Assembly: GCA_001314625.1 (NCBI GenBank)
Contig: LJSH01000004.1
Location: forward strand, 112,039-176,038
DNA length: 64,000 bases
Source of the DNA: Oceanicaulis sp. HLUCCA04
Lineage (GTDB): Bacteria; Pseudomonadota; Alphaproteobacteria; Caulobacterales; Maricaulaceae
Reading direction: 5' to 3'
Shown here: piece by piece, positions 16,096 to 23,603 of the stretch
Layout: every line of letters begins with the position of its first letter
How positions within the stretch are numbered: position 1 is the first letter of the stretch
Made by a program: the position numbers and the translations under genes
The notes under the pieces: generated by a model
The model's input: only the letters and a program-made list of their open reading frames with translations
Told to the model about the DNA's origin: nothing
The model's database searches: none

Positions 16096-17025
16096 TTACT
16101 GGCGGGCGATTGCAGGCTGGGCGGCAAATTGCGGTGCGATCTTCAGATCGCTGGCCCATTTGAGCTTCTCAAACAGCAAGAGCAGCGTGCCATTATAGTC
16201 GACAACCCGGTTGACCAGCCCCTTGCGCGGCAGGTGCAGCGCGCTTTGCGGGTGCTCGTGATGGTGGTCGTGAATGGCCTCGCCGCCGGTCAGCAGTGCC
16301 AGCGTCCAGTCCAGCCAGGCCGGGGTTTTCAAATGCCCGAATACATTCACGCCCAGCGTGGTGGCGTGAAACTGCACGCCGCGCGCCGTGACAGCGGCCG
16401 CATGCAGGAGGAAGGTCAGCAGGATCGAACCACCAGCGAGGAATACCGCCAGATAGATCAGTGCCGGGATGATCAGATGCATCACCAGAGACAGCCAGTT
16501 ATAGTGCCGGTCCACCCATTTCACGCCCGGCATGTCGCGCAGCCACATGGCCAGGGGGCGCTGCAGATCGTTGGGGTCGCGGAAGATGATCCAGCCAAAC
16601 CAGGCCCAGACCTTGCTCTCATGGGGATTGTGGGGATCGCCCGGCTTGTCGGACAGGCGGTGATGCTGGGAGTGATAGTTGATCCAGTCCTTGAACCGGC
16701 CCTGCATGGCGATGATGCAGTTGAAGGCGGTCAGTATCTGCGCAGGCCATTTGAGCTCGCCGGAGCGGTGCTGCCAGACCCGGTGCAGGACGCCGATACC
16801 GAAATTGCACACCACCAGGGTGACGGCACCCACGGTCATTGCCAGCGGCACATACCACCAGTGGAAAACAAGGCTCTCCAGAGCCAGGCCGAGAATAATG
16901 GCGCCGGTCATGCCGGCAACGCCGATGGCGGGGTAGATCAACGCAGCGAACACGCTGGTCCAGTCCACATTTGCCCAGCTCTTCTCGATAGCTTCGGAGC
17001 GGGCGCGGGCAACAAGTTTCGTCAA
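16096..17025 (-). CDS. Membrane fatty-acid desaturase
   Basis: An integral membrane di-iron desaturase of about 309 aa, related to acyl-CoA/acyl-lipid delta-9 desaturases. The three histidine boxes are present: HRVWQHR, HSQHHRLSD and HDHHHEHP, set among four hydrophobic segments. It would introduce double bonds into fatty acyl chains. The start is uncertain: a TTG at 17025 is preceded by AGAGGA, whereas the first ATG at 17124 has no ribosome site and adds 33 unlikely residues. It is divergent from fabI, so two lipid genes share one promoter region. Confidence 0.85.
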   Translation of the reverse strand: MTKLVARARSEAIEKSWANVDWTSVFAALIYPAIGVAGMTGAIILGLALESLVFHWWYVPLAMTVGAVTLVVCNFGIGVLHRVWQHRSGELKWPAQILTAFNCIIAMQGRFKDWINYHSQHHRLSDKPGDPHNPHESKVWAWFGWIIFRDPNDLQRPLAMWLRDMPGVKWVDRHYNWLSLVMHLIIPALIYLAVFLAGGSILLTFLLHAAAVTARGVQFHATTLGVNVFGHLKTPAWLDWTLALLTGGEAIHDHHHEHPQSALHLPRKGLVNRVVDYNGTLLLLFEKLKWASDLKIAPQFAAQPAIARQ

Positions 17026-17140
17026 ATTCAATCCTCTGGCTTGCAGGCCGGTATGGCAGCCCTGAACGGGCCAATGTGATGACGCTGGCATGATCTGACG
17101 GATCTGACCAGTGACGCGCATCATAATTTGCCGATCAAAT

Positions 17141-17148
17141 TGACGTCA
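17141..17148. promoter_or_regulatory. TGACGTCA palindrome in the desaturase-fabI intergenic region
   Basis: Perfect 8-bp palindrome TGACGTCA midway between the divergent desaturase and fabI genes. It may be a regulator half-site or chance; short palindromes of this size are common. It is listed because the two genes belong to the same pathway. Confidence 0.2.
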
Positions 17149-17279
17149 TTATGACTGCCGTGTTGAAACGCCTGCGGCTCGACGCCGCAGCGCCTATCGG
17201 TTATTCGACGGACAGCTATCCTGCGCCGGTCCCATTTCAGGTCCGGGAGCAGTCATATATTTCGGGAGGGACTAACCCC

Positions 17280-18110
17280 ATGAGCGACAGCGTTTTTCCG
17301 GCCGGTAATCTGATGAAGGGCAAGCGCGGGCTTGTCATGGGCGTGGCCAACAAGAACTCGATTGCCTGGGGTATTGCCCAGCAACTCGCCGCACAAGGCG
17401 CTGAGCTGGCTTTCTCCTATCAGGGCGAAGAGCTGGAAAAACGCGTGCGGCCGCTGGTCGAAAGCCTGCCCGGCGAGCCCTTCATGGTCACCGCCGACGT
17501 GACCGATGACGCCTCGATGGATGCCTGCTTTGACACGCTCAAGGCCAGATGGGGAAAGATGGATTTCCTGGTCCATGCCATCGCCTTTGCCGGCAAGGAC
17601 GAGCTGCAGGGCTCGTTTACCCACAATACGACGCGCGAAGGCTTCAAGCGCGCGATGGATGTTTCGGCCTTCTCCTTTGTCGATGCCGCCAAGCGCGCCA
17701 GCGCCCTGATGCCGCCGCGCGAAGAGGGCGGCGGCGCGATGATCTCGATGACCTATCTGGGCTCGGAGCGCGTGGTGCCCAATTACAATGTGATGGGCGT
17801 GGCCAAGGCCGCTCTGGAGGCTTGCACGCGCTATATCGCCCGCGATCTGGGGCCGCTGGGTATCCGGGTGAATGCAATCTCGGCCGGTCCGATGCGCACG
17901 CTGGCCATGGCCGGGATTTCCGGCGGACGCACGCTGATGAAAACCGGCAAGGAATGGTCGATGCTCAAGGAAGATACGCGCATGGAAGGCGTGGCCGGGG
18001 CCGCGCTATACCTGCTGTCCGATCTGGGCCATTCGTGCACCGGCGAAGTGCTGCACGTGGATGCCGGCTTCCATGCGGTCGCCGTGCCGGATCTGGCGGA
18101 TGAGGACTAG
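17280..18110 (+). CDS. fabI: Enoyl-[acyl-carrier-protein] reductase (NADH)
   Basis: A 276-aa short-chain dehydrogenase-fold enzyme catalysing the last reduction of each fatty-acid elongation cycle. Features: the FabI-type cofactor loop GVANKNSIAWGIAQQL, the catalytic Tyr-x6-Lys in YNVMGVAK with an upstream SMTYLGSERV, and NAISAGPMRTLAMAGI. These mark FabI rather than FabL or FabG. The ATG at 17280 follows GGGAGGGAC; the frame is open upstream to 17151 without support. It is divergent from a desaturase. Confidence 0.97.
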   Translation: MSDSVFPAGNLMKGKRGLVMGVANKNSIAWGIAQQLAAQGAELAFSYQGEELEKRVRPLVESLPGEPFMVTADVTDDASMDACFDTLKARWGKMDFLVHAIAFAGKDELQGSFTHNTTREGFKRAMDVSAFSFVDAAKRASALMPPREEGGGAMISMTYLGSERVVPNYNVMGVAKAALEACTRYIARDLGPLGIRVNAISAGPMRTLAMAGISGGRTLMKTGKEWSMLKEDTRMEGVAGAALYLLSDLGHSCTGEVLHVDAGFHAVAVPDLADED

Positions 18111-18135
18111 CCGGAATCGACACGCCGCCCGCTTT

Positions 18136-18151
18136 GTGTTACATGTAACAC
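18136..18151. promoter_or_regulatory. 16-bp perfect palindrome upstream of mazEF
   Basis: GTGTTACATGTAACAC is a perfect 16-bp palindrome 15 bp upstream of the MazE-like start. Antitoxins of this type bind palindromes in their own promoter, so it is most likely the mazEF operator. It contains the TGTAAC half-site seen at other loci in this window. Confidence 0.7.
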
Positions 18152-18166
18152 TGAAAGGGGTGAGCC

Positions 18167-18376
18167 ATGGGCGTCAATGAGCGTGTCAGCAAGCACCGGA
18201 ACGCATTGAGGGCAGAAGGTCTGCGGCCTTTGCAGATATGGGTGCCCGACACCCGTCAGCCCGGTTTCCAAAAGGCCTGCCGAGAGCAGGCTGAACGCGC
18301 GGCCCAGGCCGATCAGGCTGATACCAGTCTGATCGGGTTCGCCGACGCGGCCTTGGCCGATATCGACGATTCATAG
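18167..18376 (+). CDS. MazE-type antitoxin (DUF3018-like)
   Basis: A 69-aa protein resembling the DUF3018 group of MazE-family antitoxins: basic N-terminus VNERVSKHRNALRAEGLRP, then QIWVPDTRQPGF and an Ala/Asp-rich C-terminal segment that would bind the toxin. It would neutralise the adjacent MazF and repress their promoter. GAAAGGGGTGA precedes the ATG. The toxin gene starts 4 bp after its stop. Confidence 0.88.
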   Translation: MGVNERVSKHRNALRAEGLRPLQIWVPDTRQPGFQKACREQAERAAQADQADTSLIGFADAALADIDDS

Positions 18377-18380
18377 CGCC

Positions 18381-18704
18381 GTGAAGCGCGGGGAAATTGT
18401 AACCGTGGCAATGCCCGGTGATTTCGGCAAGCCCCGCCCGGCGCTGGTGCTGCAGGCTGACTATTTCGCCGCGACCTCAACGGTGACACTCGCCCTCATC
18501 TCCTCGACACTGGTAGATGCGCCGCTATTGCGGATCACACTGGAGCCGTCGAATGAAAACGGACTTCGCGCCCGGTCACAAATCATGGTCGACAAGGTGA
18601 TGAGTGTGCGCCGCGAGCGGATTGGAAAGGTGATCGGCAAAGCCGATGCCGACACGCTACTGAGCGTCAACAGGACACTCGCCGTCTTTCTTGGCTTTGC
18701 CTAG
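18381..18704 (+). CDS. MazF/PemK-type mRNA interferase toxin
   Basis: A 107-aa toxin of the MazF/PemK family, sequence-specific endoribonucleases that cleave mRNA. It opens MKRGEIVTVAMPGDFGKPRP, with the conserved GDFGKPRPALV loop, a SQIMVDKVMSVRRERIGKV segment typical of the family, and a C-terminal helix. The start codon is GTG, 4 bp after the antitoxin stop. Its stop overlaps the convergent alpha/beta hydrolase gene by 4 bp. Confidence 0.92.
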   Translation: MKRGEIVTVAMPGDFGKPRPALVLQADYFAATSTVTLALISSTLVDAPLLRITLEPSNENGLRARSQIMVDKVMSVRRERIGKVIGKADADTLLSVNRTLAVFLGFA

Positions 18705-19669
18705 AACCGCCGGCCAAGCCAGTCCAGCAGATGGGCGCTCAGCGCCTCTGGTGCCTCATACTGCGTCCAGTGGCCGCAATCCTCGATAATGTGCATCTCG
18801 AAATCGGCGCACAGGGCGGGCATCCACCCGGCCAGCTTGGGCGGCAGCATGAAATCGCACTCGGCCGATATCATCAGGCAGGGCATGGCCAGGCGATGGT
18901 CCACCCCGCCCATGCGCTGCCAGTTCGCGTCGAAATTGCGGTACCAGTTGAGCCCGCCGCGAAAGCCGGTCTGGGCGTAGACGCGCGCATATTCGGCGCG
19001 GGTCTTCCCGGGCACCACCACATCGTCTTGCGATTTCAAACCGCCGCGCGCCACGAACTTTTCAAAGCGTTTGGGCAGATGGGTCATCGAGGGCGGCAGC
19101 TTGGCCAGATCAGCCGAAGGTGGCGGGGCGCCGAACACGAAATCGAAGAAGTGGGCTTCCCGGCCGGCGAAAATCGCGTCCGCTGCCTCGTCCTGGAAGC
19201 GCACGATATAGTGCTCCTCCCCGCCCAGCTCGCGGAAAACCTCCAGGGGCGGGCGCGCGCCGCGCGGCAAATGGGGCGTGTTCACCCCCACCGCGCCCAG
19301 AAAGCGCTCCGGGATCAGGCAGGCTGCCTGCCACATCACGATGCCGCCCCAGTCATGGCCGGCGATCACGGCCTTTTCGATGCCAAGCGCGTCGAGAAGA
19401 CCGGCAATATCGCCGGTCAGCCGGTCGACATGGTAGGCGCTTACCTCGCGGGGTGCATCCGATGCGCCAAAGCCGCGATTGTCCGGCGCGATGACCCGGT
19501 AGCCGGCATCGGCCAGCGCCTTGATCTGCGCCGCCCAGGAGAGCGCCAGTTCCGGCCAGCCATGCAGCAGCAGAACCGGCAGGCCATCGTCTGGCCCCGC
19601 CTCATGCACCGACAGCGTCACCTCGCCTGCATTGATGCGGCGGGCAGGCGGCATGGGCGGATGGGTCAT
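18701..19669 (-). CDS. Alpha/beta hydrolase, epoxide-hydrolase-like
   Basis: A 322-aa alpha/beta hydrolase. The oxyanion motif HGWPE, the nucleophile GHDWGG (Asp in the nucleophile elbow), an acid in SAECDFMLP and the base His in CGHWTQYE match soluble epoxide hydrolases, which use an Asp nucleophile. The Tyr residues that activate the epoxide in the cap domain cannot be assigned with confidence. The substrate is unknown. Its start lies next to the stop of the RarD gene upstream. Confidence 0.87.
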   Translation of the reverse strand: MTHPPMPPARRINAGEVTLSVHEAGPDDGLPVLLLHGWPELALSWAAQIKALADAGYRVIAPDNRGFGASDAPREVSAYHVDRLTGDIAGLLDALGIEKAVIAGHDWGGIVMWQAACLIPERFLGAVGVNTPHLPRGARPPLEVFRELGGEEHYIVRFQDEAADAIFAGREAHFFDFVFGAPPPSADLAKLPPSMTHLPKRFEKFVARGGLKSQDDVVVPGKTRAEYARVYAQTGFRGGLNWYRNFDANWQRMGGVDHRLAMPCLMISAECDFMLPPKLAGWMPALCADFEMHIIEDCGHWTQYEAPEALSAHLLDWLGRRF

Positions 19670-20635
19670 CTAGCTCTCCCTGGCGACAGCGCGCTGGCGA
19701 GACCTTAGAAGATCAAGGGTGAAGACGGCCAGCCCTGCCCAGATAAAGGCGAAAGTGATGGCGTGGGCGAAGGAGAAGGTCTCGCCCCAGATGATCCCGA
19801 CCGTAAACTGCAAGGTGGGTGCGACGAACTGCAAAAGCCCGATCGTGGCAAAGTGCAATCCGCGCGCCCCGATGATGAAGAGCAGCAGGGGCGCCACCGT
19901 CATCGGGCCGGTGAGGATCAGCATGATGGCCTCATACGGCCCTGAGAAGAAGCGCCCGTCCGGCCCCGCCTCGATGAAGAATAGCGCAATGAGCGAGGGC
20001 AGGGAGATGATCAGCGTTTCCCAGAACAGCCCGACGCGCCCATCGGTGGAGATGGTCTTCCTGATATAGCCATAGGCGGTGAAGGAGGCGGCCAGGAACA
20101 GGCCGATCCAGGGGATTTCACCAACCGCGATGATCTGGTTGGCAACGCCGATGACGGCGAGTGCCACCGCGATCATGCGCGCCCGGCCAAAACGCTCGCC
20201 CGCGATGAAGACGCCGACGGCCACGTTCATCAGCGGGTTGATGAAATATCCCAGTGATACATCGAGTACCCGGTCGGCATTGATCGCCCAGACAAACACC
20301 CACCAGTTCGAGGCGATGAGGATGGCGCTCAACAGGAGCGTTGCCAGAGCCCGCTTGTCGGCCATCACCCGCAGCGCAGCCGGAGCACGGCCCGCCATCC
20401 AGACCAGCAGGGCCAGCAAGGGCACTGACCAGACAGCGCGGTGCAGCACTATCTCGGTGGAGCTGGCAAAATCCAGAAACTTGTAGAAGGCCGCTGACAG
20501 GCCCCAGATCACATAGGCCAGAAGCGCCGCCGCGCCGGCCCGCCCCGCATCAAGGCGTCCGCTGTCCGGGGGCGGCGAAGGGGGCGCGACAGGTCCGGCG
20601 GATCGATCGGCGGGCGTGGTCATGACCCGGCTCAT
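19670..20635 (-). CDS. EamA-family transporter, RarD-like
   Basis: A 321-aa inner-membrane protein with ten predicted helices in two EamA-type halves. The first half has the RarD pattern GLSAAFYKFLDFASSTEIVLHRAVWS and later NWWVFVWAINADRVLDVSLG. RarD proteins are drug/metabolite exporters often linked to chloramphenicol sensitivity. The gene ends right at the start of the epoxide-hydrolase-like gene, suggesting one transcript. Confidence 0.92.
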   Translation of the reverse strand: MSRVMTTPADRSAGPVAPPSPPPDSGRLDAGRAGAAALLAYVIWGLSAAFYKFLDFASSTEIVLHRAVWSVPLLALLVWMAGRAPAALRVMADKRALATLLLSAILIASNWWVFVWAINADRVLDVSLGYFINPLMNVAVGVFIAGERFGRARMIAVALAVIGVANQIIAVGEIPWIGLFLAASFTAYGYIRKTISTDGRVGLFWETLIISLPSLIALFFIEAGPDGRFFSGPYEAIMLILTGPMTVAPLLLFIIGARGLHFATIGLLQFVAPTLQFTVGIIWGETFSFAHAITFAFIWAGLAVFTLDLLRSRQRAVARES

Positions 20636-20695
20636 ACTCCTGCCAGCACCCTGACGTCATTCTGTTTCTTGCGTGCGATGCAGCCAGACATGCAA

Positions 20696-20723
20696 AGGCC
20701 CCGCTCCTGGCGGAACGGGGCCT
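20696..20723 (-). terminator. Possible terminator of the M28 peptidase gene
   Basis: Inverted repeat AGGCCCCG (20696-20703) and CGGGGCCT (20716-20723), followed on the minus strand by only three T. It lies 31 bp beyond the M28 peptidase stop in the right orientation. The weak T-tract makes this a tentative call. Confidence 0.5.
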
Positions 20724-20753
20724 GATGCAGGCACGGGAAAATGAAGGAAAAGC

Positions 20754-22511
20754 CTAGCGGCCTTCCATCATGGCGTCGCGAAGGCCGCGGAACTCGTTGC
20801 CCTCATACCAGTTCGGCCATTCATCGCTGTCGGCCATGCGGCGCGCGACCCGATAGAGAAGGCCGGTGTCCTGCTCAAGGCCCGACAGATCCCAGTCCGG
20901 GTCATACTCGTCGCCGGGCTGGTGATAGCGGTTCATACGGTAGGCGAGCGCCGCCGTTTCCACATGGTCCCGGCCAAGCTCTGCATGGACTGAGCCACCA
21001 CCGGCATAGAGCATGGGCACGCCCACACGGGCGAGGCTGACATGGTCGGAGCGGTAGAAATAGCCTGCTTCCGGGTTGGGGTCCGGCGTCAGATAGCGCC
21101 CGTCTGCCTCGGCCTCCTCGCGCAGAATGTCTTCCAGCTCGGACGCGCCAAAGCCGACAACGACAATGTCTTCGGTGGGGCCAATGGGCAATTCGCCATC
21201 GATATTGAGGCCACCCACGATGGAATTGAGCGGCACGGTGGGATTGGCGCCATACCAGGCCGAACCCAGCAGGCCGGATTCCTCAGCCGTAACGGCAACA
21301 AGCAGCACAGAGCGGCGCGGCTGCTCGCCACGCGCGAAGGCTTCGGCCATTTCCATAATGGCCGCGGTGCCCGTCGCGTTGTCCACTGCGCCGTTATAGA
21401 TCTGATCATCAGAGGCGAAATTCAGCCGGACGCCCAGATGGTCCCAATGGCCCATCAGCAGGACATATTCATCCGGGGCTTCTGACCCTTCGATCACGCC
21501 CACGACATTGTTGGAGGTCAGGCGGCGCAGATCGGTATTCAGTTCCGCGCTCATGCGTGCGCCTTCCAGGGCCACCGGCTCGAAACCCGGCTCTGCGGCC
21601 GCTTCGGCCAGCGCATCGAAATCCTGCCCCGTGGCCGCGAAAAGCTCGCGTGCGGCGGTCTCACTGATCCAGCCCTGTACCGGCACCAGATCAGAGGGCG
21701 GCATGTCGAGAGTGAATTGCGGACCCGTCCATGAGGCGACGACCGTATCCCAGCCATAGCTGGCCGGCTCGGTCTGGTGAACGATGATGGCGCCAGCAGC
21801 GCCCTGCCGGCCCGCTTCCTCATACTTGTAGGTCCAGCGCCCGTAATAGGTCATGGATTCGCCGTTGAACCGGCCGGCATCGGGCCGGGCATAGCCGGGA
21901 TCATTGACGAGGATGACGACTGTCTTGCCCTCGACATCAAGGCCCTCATAGTCATTCCAGTCATATTCCGGCGCGACCACGCCATAGCCGACAAAGACCA
22001 GCTCTGTGTCTTCAATGGAAACCTGCTCGTCCGGGTTCTGGCTCCAGTAGACAACGTCCTCGCCCATGGCCATGCCCATCGGTCCGTCATTGACCGTGAT
22101 CTCGAGGCTGGAATTGCCTTCATCCAGCGTTGCCTCGATCAGTGGCACCGGCTGGTACCAGCCGTCCGTGCCCGCAGGCTGAACGCCCGCGCGGGCCATC
22201 TCGTCGGCGATCCACTGGGCGGAACGTTCGCCGCTTTCCGATGCCGGTGCCCGGCCCTCGAAGCGGTCATCGGCCAGTGTGGCGATGCGAAAATGCAGGT
22301 CATCCTGCGTAATGTCCGCGCTGGTCTCGCCCACCGGCGGCCAGGCGGCTTCGGCGGTCTCGAGGGTGTCTGTTCCGGCATCAGGCTGAGCCGGTGCGGC
22401 CTCATCTGCCGGGGCCGGTGCGTCAGCCGGGGCTGCCGGCTCATTGCCGGCCGGCTCGCTGCAGGCTGCCAGCAGGGCAGCGGCTGCCGTCAGGGTCAAG
22501 AAACGTAACAT
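20754..22511 (-). CDS. M28-family metallopeptidase lipoprotein
   Basis: A 585-aa periplasmic lipoprotein peptidase. Lipobox LLAAC (Cys about residue 17) is followed by an Ala/Pro/Asp-rich linker, a PA-like insert (about 190-310) and the M28 catalytic domain. Zinc-site residues fit MGHWDHLG, GAVDNATGTAAIMEMA, VTAEESGLLGS, NIDGELP and RSDHVSLARVGVP. It likely cleaves amino-terminal residues from peptides outside the cytoplasm. The ATG at 22509-22511 follows GGGAGGG; a frame extension upstream has no support. Confidence 0.93.
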   Translation of the reverse strand: MLRFLTLTAAAALLAACSEPAGNEPAAPADAPAPADEAAPAQPDAGTDTLETAEAAWPPVGETSADITQDDLHFRIATLADDRFEGRAPASESGERSAQWIADEMARAGVQPAGTDGWYQPVPLIEATLDEGNSSLEITVNDGPMGMAMGEDVVYWSQNPDEQVSIEDTELVFVGYGVVAPEYDWNDYEGLDVEGKTVVILVNDPGYARPDAGRFNGESMTYYGRWTYKYEEAGRQGAAGAIIVHQTEPASYGWDTVVASWTGPQFTLDMPPSDLVPVQGWISETAARELFAATGQDFDALAEAAAEPGFEPVALEGARMSAELNTDLRRLTSNNVVGVIEGSEAPDEYVLLMGHWDHLGVRLNFASDDQIYNGAVDNATGTAAIMEMAEAFARGEQPRRSVLLVAVTAEESGLLGSAWYGANPTVPLNSIVGGLNIDGELPIGPTEDIVVVGFGASELEDILREEAEADGRYLTPDPNPEAGYFYRSDHVSLARVGVPMLYAGGGSVHAELGRDHVETAALAYRMNRYHQPGDEYDPDWDLSGLEQDTGLLYRVARRMADSDEWPNWYEGNEFRGLRDAMMEGR

Positions 22512-22664
22512 TATAACGCCCTCCCAAGGGTTTAGCGGAATTTTCTCCACCATGCCCTGTCCGGCGCGAAGGTTAAAGTGTGCATGCGCGCCCCTCGACA
22601 GCCGCCCTCCAACCTGTCCATTGTGGCGCTCTCTTCCTTGCGTGCCCCTTCTTGCGAGATACCG

Positions 22665-23603
22665 ATGACTGACCCTGCCAGCCTGGATGCGGTACAGCTC
22701 AGCCTTGGCCCGGTCTTCCAGAGCGTGCTGCCGGTCAGTCTGGCCGTGATCATGTTTGCCGTATCACTGTCCTTGCGGGTGGAGGATTTCGTCGCGCTGA
22801 CACGCCGGCCGGTCCGCTTTGCGGGAGCTGCCATCACGCAGATCCTGCTTTTGCCGCTGGCGACGCTCGGGCTTGTGATGGTGCTGCAGCCCCAGCCCTC
22901 CATCGCGCTGGGTATGATCGTGGTGGCGTGCTGCCCCGGCGGGAATGTATCCAATTTCTTCACCCATCTGGCCCGTGGCGACACGGCGCTGTCCGTATCG
23001 CTGACGGCGACGTCCAGCCTGCTGGCGGCGCTGGCCACGCCGGTCTCGATCCTGTTCTGGAGCGGGCTTTACGGCCCGACACGCGAACTGGTGGACGCGC
23101 TGGACGTTGATGCGCTGCCGTTCGTGTTACAGACCATGTTGATACTGGCGGTGCCGCTGATCGCGGGCATGGTGCTGGCGGCGCGTGCGCCCGGCCTTGC
23201 TGCCCGTCTGCGCCCGGTAATGTCCATGCTGGCGATGGCGATCCTCGTTCTGATCATACTGGGCAGCCTTGCCGGCAATGCCGATCTCTTGCTGATGGGC
23301 GCTATCGCCATCCTGCCGACCGTGATCCTTCACAACGCGCTGGCGCTGCTGCTCGGCTATGCCGCCGGATGGGCGCTGCGCTTTGATGTACGCGGGCGCC
23401 GCGCCATGACGATAGAAGTTGGCATCCAGAATTCGGGCCTTGGCCTCGTTATCCTGCTGGGCGCGCTGGGAGGACTGGGCGGGGCAGCCGCCATCATTGC
23501 CGTCTGGGGCATCTGGCATCTGATTTCCGGTGTAGGGCTTGCCTATGCTTTTCGCCTGACAGACCATTGGCGGCAGGAAAAGCTTGCCGGAGGCGCCCCA
23601 TGA
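22665..23603 (+). CDS. Bile acid:sodium symporter-family transporter (BASS)
   Basis: A 312-aa membrane protein of about nine or ten helices. The conserved crossing motifs are visible: CCPGGNVSNFFTHLARGDTA in the first half and EVGIQNSGLGLVIL in the second. Bacterial BASS proteins import organic anions with sodium. Its TGA overlaps the ATG of the following D-aminoacylase-like gene (ATGA), so the pair is coupled; transport of an acylated or amino-acid-like substrate for the enzyme is a reasonable guess. The start at 22665 has only a weak ribosome site. Confidence 0.88.
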   Translation: MTDPASLDAVQLSLGPVFQSVLPVSLAVIMFAVSLSLRVEDFVALTRRPVRFAGAAITQILLLPLATLGLVMVLQPQPSIALGMIVVACCPGGNVSNFFTHLARGDTALSVSLTATSSLLAALATPVSILFWSGLYGPTRELVDALDVDALPFVLQTMLILAVPLIAGMVLAARAPGLAARLRPVMSMLAMAILVLIILGSLAGNADLLLMGAIAILPTVILHNALALLLGYAAGWALRFDVRGRRAMTIEVGIQNSGLGLVILLGALGGLGGAAAIIAVWGIWHLISGVGLAYAFRLTDHWRQEKLAGGAP

